The notes under the pieces: generated by a model
Database searches by the model: none
Told to the model about the DNA's origin: nothing
What the model saw: the letters and a program-made list of their open reading frames with translations, nothing else
In this document: positions 12,513-23,000 of the stretch, in pieces
Position numbering within the stretch: position 1 is the first letter of the stretch
Layout of the letters: the number at the start of each line of letters is the position of its first letter
Translations under genes and position numbers: made by a program
Assembly: GCA_019426215.1 (NCBI GenBank)
Contig: CM033406.1
Span: 6,711,001-6,775,000 of the forward strand
From: Buddleja alternifolia
Taxonomy: Eukaryota > Streptophyta > Magnoliopsida > Lamiales > Scrophulariaceae
Direction of reading: 5' to 3'
Length of the DNA: 64,000 nucleotides

Positions 12513-13754
12513 TGATAAGTTCACATTTTACAATTATTTACCCCCTTTATATAGGTATTTTCGTCATAGTTTAGTAATGCTAATCCCACATGTTGCATTG
12601 ATTTGTTGTCATTTCATGTGTACAGGGATTCAAGTTAAATAGATCGATAATTGAGTGAGAAGGCCGAAGAAATGGCGCGAAGCAAGTGAAAACTGGAATT
12701 TGTCTTTCTAGACCGCGGTCTAGGACGGTTCAGGACCGCGGTCTGCCACGTTTCAGACCGCGGTCCGTTTTCCCGTGCCCTAGTTTTAGTCCGCCATTTT
12801 TGCCATTTTTGAGAGACTTTTCACCTACCAAAGGGGCTTTTCTTACTCTCCAAAACCCAAGGAAGACACCTAAAGACCCAAGGAAGCTTGAAGAGTCAAT
12901 TATCATCATCAAAGCTTGGATTCACTTCTTGTGATAGGGAGTTCTTCAACTCCCCCTTTTAGAATAGTTCTTAGCTATGTCTTTTAGGGATTTTGAATTT
13001 CTCTTTGTTACATTTATGAACTAAGTACTTATTTGGTTGTGTTATGTGAATACTTTGTGATATTTTGTGTTTAATGAATTCCTAGTTTCCGGATTTATTA
13101 CATTCTTGTTGCATGTTTGATTTTTATGCTTAATGCTTGCACATGCTTGATCACCATGTGTTTGATTTAATGCTTTTTCTTGAGACTGAGAGGAGATAGA
13201 TAAAGGTAGATCATAAAATCAAATATCATAACGTAATAATTGACTAGAGATAGAATCAATTGGGTTGTGTGGCTTTTTGTGATAAGATGATCCGAGTGAA
13301 TGTAGGATCTTCGTAAGCAAGAAATCCCTTTGAACCTTAATGCAGGTTAGTTAATTAATCTTCACTATAGAGATATGGGAAGTTGTTAACTAGTATAGGA
13401 TCGTTATTTCAAGAGATTGAGTAATGAATACATTAGGGGGTTTCGCCATAACAAGAGTGTTCTACAAATCCGGGTAATTTAGAGTTTATGAACATAAGAC
13501 AGAACATAGTAGGATCATAGCCCAATCATCTCTTTCCATTTGATATAATACCTTGTTTATCATATAGTTGTCTTTAATTATTTTCATAGTTCAGCCATCT
13601 ATCATCTTATAATTTGATTTAGCTTAGAGTTAGGTAATATAGCAATTACGAGCATCGAATCCAATTGTCCTTGTGGAGACGATACAACCCGGGCTAATAG
13701 TCCACTTTATTACATTGCACGGCCTAGTATACTTGCTAGGATAAATACGTGTCA
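12513..13754 (+). repeat. Possible solo LTR nested in the hAT-like element
   Basis: This block starts TGATAAG and ends near GTGTCA. It carries the text CTTGTGGAGACGATACAACCC and ACTTGCTAGG near its end, as in the TGATAAG...CTTGCTATCA sequence at 28878-30781 (opposite strand). I infer the same broad LTR class. No clean 5-bp target duplication is visible, so the borders are approximate. A 249-bp open frame at 12686 covers a palindrome cluster and is unlikely to be a gene. Confidence 0.35.
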
Positions 13755-14065
13755 CTGTTAACTGCCAACTTTCATTTGTGTTATATATATATACGAATAG
13801 TATTGCAATAATAATAATTAAGAAATCACGAAATAATATATTTAAAAAAATTATAAAAGTACTTTTTTATCTAAATTTTTCATTCTTAATTATAATATTC
13901 CATCCAATCAAACTATTGGCTTTCACATTGTTCATCTATCAAATTCTCATAATGAAGTTTATAATAATACGCATATATTTTTGTAAACAATTAATTTAAC
14001 TTGAAGATAACTCAGTATACGCATATTGAAATTTATGTAACCACATCACATAAGCAATATTTTAC

Positions 14066-14401
14066 CCACTTTTTTTCTTTTCTGAACTATAGTGAATAAC
14101 TACTTAAATTGTGAAATTTCAGACTTGTCTAGTTATACCAAAATTCGAGTTTTGTTACGATGGTTAAGGAAAAAAAGGTAAAACAAATATAAGATAGAAC
14201 CCTAAACCTTAAGTCTTAAACCCTAGATTTTATCCACTTTTTTTTTATCTGAACTATACTGAATAACTACTTAAGTTGTGAAATTTAAGACTTGTCGAGT
14301 TATACCAAAATTCTAGTTTTGTTACGATGATTAAGAAAAAAAGGAAAAACTAATATAAGATATAACCCTAAACCCTAAACCTTAAGTCCTAAACCCTGAA
14401 C
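14066..14401. repeat. Two-copy tandem repeat, about 168-bp unit, with telomere-like CCCTAAA motifs
   Basis: Copy one (14066-14233) and copy two (14234-about 14401) share an ACTTTTTTT...CTGAACTATA...GTTATACCAAAATTC core. Each ends with degenerate CCCTAAA/CCTTAAA motifs. The second copy contains the longest run, at 14365-14381. It lies inside the hAT-like element. Confidence 0.8.
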
Positions 14402-15238
14402 CTTAAACCCTAAACTGTAAACTTAAAATAGAATGTTATATAGAAATACAAGGACTCAGAATCATAACTTTCCATTTACATGGTATATTTTTGTTAGCCA
14501 AAATTTTGAGTTTGGCTCAAACTCAAACGAGCAAACGAGTCGAGCTTGAGCTTGAGCTCGGGCTCGAATGAGCCAACGAGCCGAGCTCGAGCTTTGCTCA
14601 TTTGTCTCTAGCTCGAGCTCTAAAAACTGGGCTTGCTGAGCTCGAGCTCAAATTATTTGAGACGAGCTCGAGCTCGAGCTCGAGCTCTAGCTCGAGCCTG
14701 TAAATTTTACAAAGCTCGGCTCCAGATCGACTCATTTACATCCCTACCTGTACACCATTCAAAAGAGAGACCCTGGAACAGCAAGTAACACTTTCTCCTG
14801 GGCACTCAGAGTCTCCTCGGCCATTTCGTCCAACGCGCCCGGATCAGGCTGATTGAAATCTTCCAGAGGGATTTCATGATGAGCCTCAGGAGGATGCCTC
14901 TCTGAGATCGACTGGGCCAAAAGGGAGGAGAAACTAGATATGCGAGGACTATTTGAAGGAGTAGAGGAAGAGGAGTCCAGATGTATGGTCCCCCCCAATT
15001 GATAAGCGCTATAAGATTCACCCGCGGAGAGAGGAGGCAAAGATGGGTTTGCAATATTTATCAGCAGCACTGCCACCGGAACATCTGTCGGATTTTCGGA
15101 AAAAGGAGGAAGATTATCTATGTTTTTGGGAGGAAGTATTTGGACATTGTCATCAGAGGAAATCGGAGTAGGATGGGTAACATGTGACATTTTCTTAAAA
15201 TTTACAGAGCAAGAAATAGAGAAATTATTGCTAGACAA

Positions 15239-15897
15239 AGAACACGAAATACAAAGTAAACATACAAAGCAAAAGGGGGAAGAGATAAGTACCTAACAGA
15301 TGAAAGCAGACGACGTGGGTCTCGGAGTGACAAATGCTCAATTAATTGAAGATGGAGAAAAAGGAGGAAGTTGGACAGATGGTTGTAAGGAGAAGAAAAT
15401 GAAAAATAAAGTAATAAGAATCGAATAAAAATGGAAGGAAGAGATTTTTTTAATTTTGAAAATGCAGTTAAGAGAGAGAAAAAAAATGAAACTTCCTTTT
15501 GGCGAAGTCACTCAGTGACTGTACACGTGGCGCACAACCACAGATATCTAGGGGCAGTTATGGCGGTAGGAAGAAAACTGCCATGATGATGGCGCGGGAA
15601 TTTAGGAGAAAAAGCTGTGGAGTTATTGTTCTGGGGCAGGCCAAACATCTCCAGCCCATCAAATGACGTCATACCTAGGGTTTTCCGCCAAAGAGTATTC
15701 TAGAAACATATAAAAACTTTTCAAGCAAGCCATTATTTTCACGGCCTATTAATCAGGAGGAAATCTAGGAGTGCTTTCAGCTGGAATATTCAGCAGGGAT
15801 TCAGGAGGAGCTTTTAGTTATCAGCTTGGCTTCCATGAATAATTCTTTTACAACTCCTTCAGCTCGACAAGTCAAACTTTAGAATTGAGGGGACTAT
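15239..15897 (+). other. gypsy region before 3' LTR, with polypurine tract
   Basis: Non-coding DNA between the antisense gene and the 3' LTR. The run AGAATTGAGGGGACTAT at about 15881-15897 directly before the LTR fits a polypurine tract. On the - strand this stretch would be the promoter side of the antisense gene. No ORF with recognisable motifs. Confidence 0.55.
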
Positions 15898-16410
15898 TGA
15901 TGTGGGTCAATATCATCCATTGGGCCAAGCTGACAAGCCCAAAGAATATTATATATTTTTTCTAATTTATTACAATATTTCGACCCATGTATTTATATTT
16001 TGGCCTCATCCAATTAGCAAGAACAGAGCCCTAAAAGGAAGGGGATCAATCAAAAGTCAATATCCAATCAAATATCAATCAAAGAAAATTGGTCAAACAC
16101 TTACCAATGCAGGAAGATTCGACATGCTAAATATGGAGCTGATCAGAAGCGTTTTCAGGACAATTTAAGGACATCCAAAGCTTCCAAAAAAGCTCCAGCT
16201 ACTATAAATAGAACTGGAAGAAAATCAGCAGGATTCAACTTACCATACTTGTATAAAAGTCATCTAGCTTGTATAAATATTCAGCATTGATGATCAATAA
16301 AACAACTTTACACTTTTATGCATTTCACTCTTTATTACTTTATTGTTTTTATACTCAATTTCTCGCAATAATAATATATTAATTTATTGGTGTAAATCCC
16401 ACGTGCATCA
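15898..16410 (+). repeat. gypsy 3' LTR
   Basis: 513 bp bounded by TGATGTGGG and GTGCATCA, so the ends carry the inverted TGATG/CATCA. It follows a purine tract. CTATAAATAG at 16202-16211 is a good TATA box, and AATAAAAC near 16298 is a plausible polyadenylation signal. The partner 5' LTR is outside the window, so the pairing cannot be verified. Confidence 0.7.
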
Positions 16411-16499
16411 CCGACCAAAATTTCGATGGATGTTCTGAAAAATAATTAAATATTATTTTTAAATTTCGAGAATTTCTAGTTTCAATCAAAATTTTGATG
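16411..16499. other. Degenerate TTTCGA-rich repeat fragment
   Basis: AAAATTTCGATGGAT and AATTTCTAGTTTC-type text matches the repeat around 58900-59110, so this is a fragment of a dispersed repeat. Confidence 0.4.
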
Positions 16500-16507
16500 G
16501 ATATTTT

Positions 16508-17139
16508 TAGGGGTGTTCACGAATCGACCGAACCGACCGAGAACCGAAATTTCGGTCCGGACCGAAAACCGAACTGAAAATTTCGGTTCGGTTTTCGGTT
16601 TTTTTTTTTGTAAATTTCGGTTTTTCGGTTCGGTTTTCGGTTTGGAGGTTCGGTTCGGTCGGTTAACCGAAAAATCGAAAAAAAAAATTATTTTTTTTTA
16701 TTTTTTTATATAGTATAATATAGATAAAAAATTATAAAAAAATGTGTTTCCTAGTGACAACTTATAGGAAAATAAAGAAAATGAATTTAAATTAGTCATA
16801 ATTAAATTTCAATTATTTATTTATATCTAATTTATTTATACCGAAAAATCAAACTGAACCGGTTCACTTGTAAATTTCATTATGTCAATTTTAGTTGGAC
16901 GTGCTAAACATAATTATAAATATATAAATGTATGCCTTCCAAAGAAAAAATGAACACCAATAGCCAAACAAAAGTAAAAAAAAAAAAAAATTTAGTTTCG
17001 GTTTTAACCGAACCGAAAAAAATCGACCGAACCGATCGGTTTTTTAACCGAACCGAACCGACACTGTTCGGTTCGGTTTTCGATCCAAAATTTCGGTTCG
17101 GTTCGGTTCGGTTAAAAAATCGACCGATGAACACCCCTA
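16508..17139. mobile_element. hAT-like MITE, 632 bp
   Basis: The termini are TAGGGGTGTTCA and TGAACACCCCTA, a perfect 12-bp inverted pair. GGTTCGGTTCGG/CCGAACCGAACC subterminal arrays sit inside each end. The 8-bp duplication GATATTTT is exact at 16500-16507 and 17140-17147. AT-rich core. No transposase; short open frames on both strands are by-products of the repeats. Confidence 0.93.
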
Positions 17140-17147
17140 GATATTTT

Positions 17148-17580
17148 GCCAAATTTAATTGAAAGTGGGATTTTATTTTGGGGTCCCAAGAAACCCCTTG
17201 AAGACCATGTCACAACTTACAAGTCGATGTTGAACCGATGGCGCCCTATTCTATTAGGGATGAAAAGATTTTTGGGTACAAACAAAGAATAACACCGCAG
17301 AGGGTATAAATGTCAATGAGCAGTATATGTTATACTTATGACAACATGAGATTTGCTTGACATTATCACTTTGCTATAAAATATCTCTTTTCTTCACTAT
17401 CACTATCACCAAAAATAAAATAAAAATAGAAAATGGAAAATAAATAATAACAACAACAAAAGAAGAAAGAATTTTCGATTTTCGTAACGACTATTCCAGA
17501 ATTAGCGGGTACAGGGGAGGTGATTCATATTCGTTTCAACTATCTATATCTATATCCTCAAAAACAGAAAAGGAGAAACC
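17148..17580 (+). promoter_or_regulatory. Upstream region and 5' UTR of the DUF2301 gene
   Basis: 433 bp between the hAT MITE and the start codon. A CTATAAAATATC TATA-like element lies at about 17373. The MITE ends only about 440 bp upstream of the ATG and could influence expression. The transcript start is not determined. Confidence 0.4.
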
Positions 17581-18966
17581 ATGACTACCACCACACTCAT
17601 TCTTCCTCTACACCCCAAACCCTTGCCTAAATCTCTGCTCCTCGGATCTAATCCTGCTCCGGTCAGTTATGGTCGCCGCTCGTCGCTTTCAGTGAGATGC
17701 CAGGCCGTCGGAGAACCGACAGTCTACCAAGGCGTCTACGGTCCATGGAAAATCGAATCATCCGACATTCAAGAGGTTATTCTGTACAGATCGGGGCTAG
17801 TCACCGCCGCCTCTTCATTCGTGATTGCCTCTTCGACTGCTTTCTTGCACAATGATTCACAAGTGTTGGATTTTATGAGGAGTAATTTGGATTTGTTTTA
17901 TGGTTTGGGAGCTTGTGGGCTGGGGTTGTCTCTGTATTTGATTCACATTTATGTCACGGAGATTAAGCGCACGCTTCAGGCGCTTTGGTTGATTGGCGTA
18001 TTTGGATCTTTGGGAACATATGCAGCTGCTGCTCACCCGGCGGGGAAGAGCTTGGTGGAGTATGTTGTCGAAAATCCGATGGCTGTTTGGTTTGTTGGTC
18101 CCCTATTTGCTGCACTCACTGGCCTTGTGTTCAAGGAAGGTATGGTGCAATATCTCTACTACTTGCTGTTACATGTATTTGTGTGGATTTCTCTAGTATT
18201 TACAAATTAACGAATGAATCTCAAATAAGCTTTTATCGAGCTGAATACAATATGTCGATTGATATATGTTCATCTTGCCTTGGCGAATACAATATGTTTA
18301 TAGAGGCGAGCTTCAAAATTGATGAATGAGAAAATGGTGTTCTACCTTGGTGTGAAAAAACATAAGAATTGAACTCATGCGAGTTTCTTTCTCTTAATTT
18401 CAAGCCGAATTCTAATTGGTTCTCCAAACCTATATATTTTTGTAGGGCTTTGCTATGGCAAGTTGGAAGCTGGTATATTGACATTTATCATTCCATCAGT
18501 TCTTCTCGGGCACCTGGTATGGCTTACTTACCATCACATTTAGGTTTTGTTTTTCTTGTTATTTCTATTTGAAACTTGATTTACGGCAACTGTGTTAGAA
18601 ATGAGATCTGGGTACGATGTACCGACTTGGGGCTTCCATTTTCCTCTCAAATGATAAGACTTTTATGGATGTACAGAGTGGTTTGATGGATGAAGGTACA
18701 AAACTCACTTTGTTGGGTGTATGGATGGCGCTCTTTACGGTGTTTGCTGGAAGAAAGTTCACTCAGCCAATTAAGGTGGAATGGATTTTGGTTAATGATG
18801 ATTTAGTGATTATTTTTGTTTAAAGGCAATTTATGAATAATATAATGACTTTTGTTTACTTTTGCAGGATGATATAGGGGATAAATCGGTCTTTATTTTC
18901 AATGCCTTGCCACAAGAGGAGAAGGAGGCACTGATTGAAAAGCTTGAGGAGCGGAATCTCAATTAG
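17581..18966 (+). CDS. DUF2301 integral membrane protein, plastid-targeted
   Basis: Four exons: 17581-18139, 18446-18516, 18677-18775 and 18868-18966, with GT-AG introns and consistent phases (275 aa). The first about 40 residues are Ser/Pro/Arg-rich and lack acidic residues, as in a chloroplast transit peptide. About six hydrophobic segments follow, around residues 66-87, 100-125, 133-152, 160-182, 200-215 and 220-245. The blocks VYQGVYGPWKIE, VFKEGLCYGKLEA and a soluble C-terminal tail match the DUF2301 family of cyanobacteria and plants. Its function is not established; I infer a plastid membrane location. The exon 2 and 3 peptides (GILTFIIPSVLLGHL; KLTLLGVWMALFTVFAG) are too short to stand alone but fit exactly. 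Stop TAG at 18964-18966. It is convergent with the VIM-type gene. Confidence 0.9.
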
Positions 18967-20052
18967 GTAGGGAGGGGGGGGGGTGTGGAAACAAGTACTA
19001 TATAAATGAGTTAAGAATTACAACTTGCTTGAATTTGTTTCTGATATGCTTGATTAATTTGACGAAAACCACCTTCAGTCTGTACATAGCTTGTTCATAT
19101 GTATCTTGTTATATGAATAAAACGAAATAGCAAAGTATGCATTACTTTTTTGTCAAAATTTAGGTCTTATAAACATAAACTAAAGGAACTTGAAAGGTAG
19201 AGAAATGATGGAGAATGTTAATCAAGATTGACATTTTATTGAAGCAAAATAGAACAAAAACTTGATACCTTTTCAATCCAGGAGAAAAGAATGAAAAGCA
19301 AAAGAATTTTTTCGAAATTTTAAGAGGACGACAGCCTGCTACAGAGTGGATGTTTTAAATTTAAACCCCTCTAGGCCTTCGCCGTTAAATGTAGGATTAC
19401 CCAGCAGTAGAGAATTTACAAATTTAGGTTTACTCCTTTTACGAGTAGTAAAGTAAAATAACAAACCAACTCAAAATCTTAATAGAAGAAAAGAGTATTG
19501 ATAATCAAAGGTGAAAAATGACAATTTTACGAGCAATAGCTATTATTAAAGTAAAATAACAAACCAAGTCAAAATCTTAATAGGTATTGATATTCAAAGG
19601 TGAAAAATGACAATTCATTCTATTTGAAATTGAACTTTTAATATATGCAAACAGGCTAGCAAAATGAATCAAAAGACATAATGGGTTAACAAAAGCCAAA
19701 AAAGAAAAATAACAAGGTAATAAAAGTGAAAAGCACCTTGGCGAAAAGGATATTTCGGCCACAAATAACAACACAACCCAAAATCCAAAATCATTTTTTA
19801 TCCTATAACATTCATACACTTTTTCACCACAAATCACAAACTTTTTGATAAATTCATGAAGTATATGGGTCCACGATCAATCAGATATGGTAAACGACCA
19901 TCATGATATCCAAATGTAGTTCCAAAAGCAATAAAAATAAAAACTATGTACCCACAATACGAAAATGCAGTTCATAAAGCTGTTGTGCTTGCCAAAATTA
20001 ACTGTTTACTCATGCTAACAAACCCCCAACAAAACCACCACCAAGGGGCAAA
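18967..20052. other. Intergenic region between convergent genes
   Basis: 3' flanks of the DUF2301 gene (a G-run at 18973-18981 and AATAAAAC near 19117) and of the VIM-type gene. Two similar segments, near 19440-19530 and 19530-19600, share AAGTAAAATAACAAACCAA and GGTGAAAAATGACAATT, a small local duplication. No gene seen. Confidence 0.6.
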
Positions 20053-23000
20053 CTACACCGTCTTCTTGCCTCTTCTCTTCTTGTCAGCATTTGGTGTTAA
20101 TGCAGCAGCCCCTTCACCACCACCAGCCTTCTTCCTGGTGTAGCTTCTCTTAGGCTTTGCAGCTTTTGCAGTTTCAACAGATTCTTCTTTGACACTGCCT
20201 TCATCTGCCTTCACAATTTCAGCATTTCCGTCACACTTGTTTTCATTTTCAGCAACAATATTGGATTTTTCATCTGTGCCATCAGATGCTTCTTGCATCT
20301 CCACATCCGTATTTCCAGTAGTAGCATGTGAATCAGCATCAGCACCTTCCACAGCTGAACCATTCTCACTTCCTTCAGTTTCACAACTTTTTTCCTTCAT
20401 CTCATTCTGTAGAGATTCAATCACATTCATCAACTCCCTGTTGACCTGCGCGCAAAATCATGGTTTGGTGAGAGCAAATTTTTTGGTTTGCATTGCATCT
20501 GAGAACTGATTTTCCTTTGAACGCATTGACTCCACAACATTTCCTAATCCTATAATCCATGAAAAATAATATTTGTATTTACGTAGAAAACACCTAAACT
20601 TAGAATGGGGAAGGGGAGTTGAATTATGCAGATGTTGTAAGAAGGATTGAAATGGGAACTACAGAAAATGGCATAGAGCTTTCTACAACCAAAGAACCAA
20701 CTGCATGGCTTCTAAGAGCAAACAGCAATTAAAAATTTGTACCTGTGGATTCTGAAGGAAGTCAGATATATCATTTCTGCAGGATGGGCAATTCATAACA
20801 TTCTTCTGGGTTCGCAGTGTCCTCCCTCCACGTGTCCTCTCTTTAACAAAAGATTGACCAGTAAATTTACCCTCTAAGCACGCCTTGCAGAAGTTATGAG
20901 CACACGGAGTAGTGAGTGGAAGAACCATCACTTTCCGACAGATGAGGCAGCTAAATTCTGCATTAACACATAAAATCAAACATATTCAGATGCAAAAGCT
21001 GTGAATCATTGCCAATCAGTATAGAAACTATGCCATTATGGAGCTTCAGTAATATCAGGAAAGACCAATGATGAGCAATATTCAAATGAAGATTACCTTT
21101 CAAAAGCCTGTCTTTGACAGATCCCTTTGGTTTCTGACGTTTTCTTTTCTTTTTATTCTCATCACCTTCACAGTTATAATCGCCAGATGGCTTACGACTT
21201 TCAGGTTGAGGTTTTTTCCATACCCAGCGACCCTGTTCCTCCTGCATCAAAAATTTTACACAGCTTTGAGATCTTTACTTATTTTATCCATAAAAAAGTA
21301 TTGAATGAGTAGAACATGCGAACAGCTCCTACTCCATGTAAACCTCTATTCATAAGCAAAAATATATTTCCAAGAAAATTGATGAAATAAACCAATAAGC
21401 CAGACAATAGCTTCTCACATCATAATCCCAGGCAGGACTCCCTTTTCTTTCACTAATATCAACAGCATGCTTCAACTCCCCAACAGGAGGCAGCGATGAT
21501 CTTGGACGGTCACCTTGGGTGTCGCTGCATTAAAAATAATAAATATTATTACAAATACAACTTTAAGAACAGGGATAGAAATACATAGAGCAGAAGAAGC
21601 AAGATGATGTGGTAATGACAAGTCACTGACCTTGTCCATGGTGCAGGGTCATTATCACAACGAACAAATAGGTAGCGGCAGACCTTAAATCCCTGTAATA
21701 ATTCATAAAGAATGCAGTGAGAGAATATATTTTGTAACAAAAGCAAGCAAAGTTCTTTTCTGTGAAAATTCCTACCTGGGCTCCTGCTTTCCTCCAACAC
21801 TTTTCGATCCTGTAAACCCCATCGTAGCGCACACCTTCCGATGGTGCATAGCAAGAGCGTTTCTCCTTATGAGACCTACCCATGAAAAGCAAAATTAGTA
21901 TAAGAATGAGCGAGTGCATTCAGAAGCACAATAGAGAAGAAGACAACTTTCCAATCTCGGAATAAAATCTTTGATGTTAGTTATTGCTCGTCAAAAAGGG
22001 AAAAATACTAGTAAACCTCCCATAATATTCTTACTTAGTAAAGAGTAACGATGTAACTATCCACTGTTCGCAAATACTAGAGAAGTTTGAAATGTCACTA
22101 AACAAGAGTATTGAGTGTATGCTTTCTCAAGAGTATAGTTCCATTTCGCGATTTTAGTTCCATTAATATCCAATTAGACGAGGACATATAGAAGAGGGGT
22201 TTCCGACTGAATGAACACCATTTCTGAATAATTCAACAGGGATAATAAATGGTCAGCATTCAAAAATGCTAAAAACAATAATTTTACTGCACCAAGGGGG
22301 CTATAGCAATCGGCATCCAGATTTATCAAAATGAACCTCAATGTTTGTCATATGTTACTTTCTCCAATCTTAATGTAACTAAATTTGCTGCTCTACTCAG
22401 TGTCCATTGCTTACCAAGACAAGAATAATAAATCAAAAGCGTCACACGTGGAAAGCACACAAAGAGATGCCAATGAGACTTAATTAAACGATCTCACGAG
22501 GAATATCAACAAACCTAGTAAACATCATCTTAAAATCAAGATATCATAAATGATTGCTACGTGGCAGGAAATCTACAGTACACATTGTCAATGCTCTTTA
22601 CCACTTGCGACAATTTCAGCGTCCAAATATGAGAATTTATTTTTAAACTGTTACAAACATAGAAATTGCCAGCTTACCTCACAACTCGGACAGGATAACC
22701 CTGTCGGCAACTAACTCGTAAGGCTTCATTGCTTTTGGCAAACGTCTGGTCTTTGGAATGTTCCTTATTTGTCCTCTTATTGCCGCTAAGGTCACGTCCA
22801 CCACTGCAAACAACAATCAAGAAAGTTGAAATGTAGTAATTATTAATACGCAACATGAGCGCATGCCAAACAGGAGACAATAAGATAAATAACGAAAGAC
22901 ATTGGATGTATATACATCCAAAGTTAAGAAAATGATAATAAGAATTAATAGGCAAATTGGTAACATTTAATAAACCTTCCTGTATAGAGGAACCAATCGC

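Larger units (their letters stand above)
12239..14746. mobile_element. hAT-like non-autonomous element, CGAGCT-rich ends
   Basis: The left end is TAGGGGTTCAAGGCGAGCC; the right end, reverse-complemented, begins TAGGGATGTAAATGAG. Both ends are packed with GAGCTCGAGC-type subterminal motifs (12250-12385 and 14520-14725). The flanks are 8-bp duplications CCTATACA (12231-12238) and CCTGTACA (14747-14754), one mismatch apart. An 8-bp duplication and TAGGG ends fit the hAT superfamily. No transposase is seen. It interrupts the antisense gene of the gypsy element. A (TA)n run sits at 12403-12432. Confidence 0.82.
10186..15238 (-). pseudogene. Antisense spliced extra gene of the gypsy element (plant transposon-type domain plus coiled coil)
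   Basis: A - strand gene opposite to pol, with this inferred model: part A 15238-14759; part B 12238-11579 (A and B are separated only by the hAT insertion); intron; part C 11483-10948; intron with GT donor and CAG acceptor at 10875-10947; part D 10874-10186. Part B has a PPPGFLAFYVVHLPAGLHFS and NAMWAIVAFNVLLRSLG pattern resembling the plant 'putative gypsy-type transposon' domain (Transposase_28-like). Part D is rich in heptads (coiled coil, about 10560-10840) and ends in an acidic, proline-rich tail. Decay: TGA at 14759-14761, TAA near 11714, another stop near 11440, and a frameshift near 10445. Function is unknown; antisense extra ORFs are a known trait of Tat-type elements. Confidence 0.6.
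1..16410 (+). mobile_element. Ty3/gypsy LTR retrotransposon, 3' portion, decayed, with nested insertions
   Basis: The window opens inside the pol gene of a gypsy element. Protease, reverse transcriptase, RNase H and integrase follow in gypsy order on the + strand (1-3539, resuming at 8912-9206). A non-pol region with an antisense gene comes next (about 10186-15238), and a 513-bp 3' LTR closes the element at 15898-16410. Extra ORFs between pol and the 3' LTR, often antisense, are known in the Tat lineage of plant gypsy elements, so I infer Tat-like. The 5' LTR and gag lie outside the window. Two younger insertions split it: a copia element at 3540-8911 and a hAT-like element at 12239-14746. 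Several stops and frameshifts make it non-autonomous. Confidence 0.85.

Noticed and set aside
12686..12934. 82-codon + frame with Arg/Pro-rich start
   Set aside because: The composition comes from the AGACCGCGGTCT palindromes; it lies in a probable LTR within a transposon.
14365..14381. True telomere or chromosome end
   Set aside because: Only a few degenerate CCCTAAA units, inside a transposon, with genes on one side and more transposons on both.
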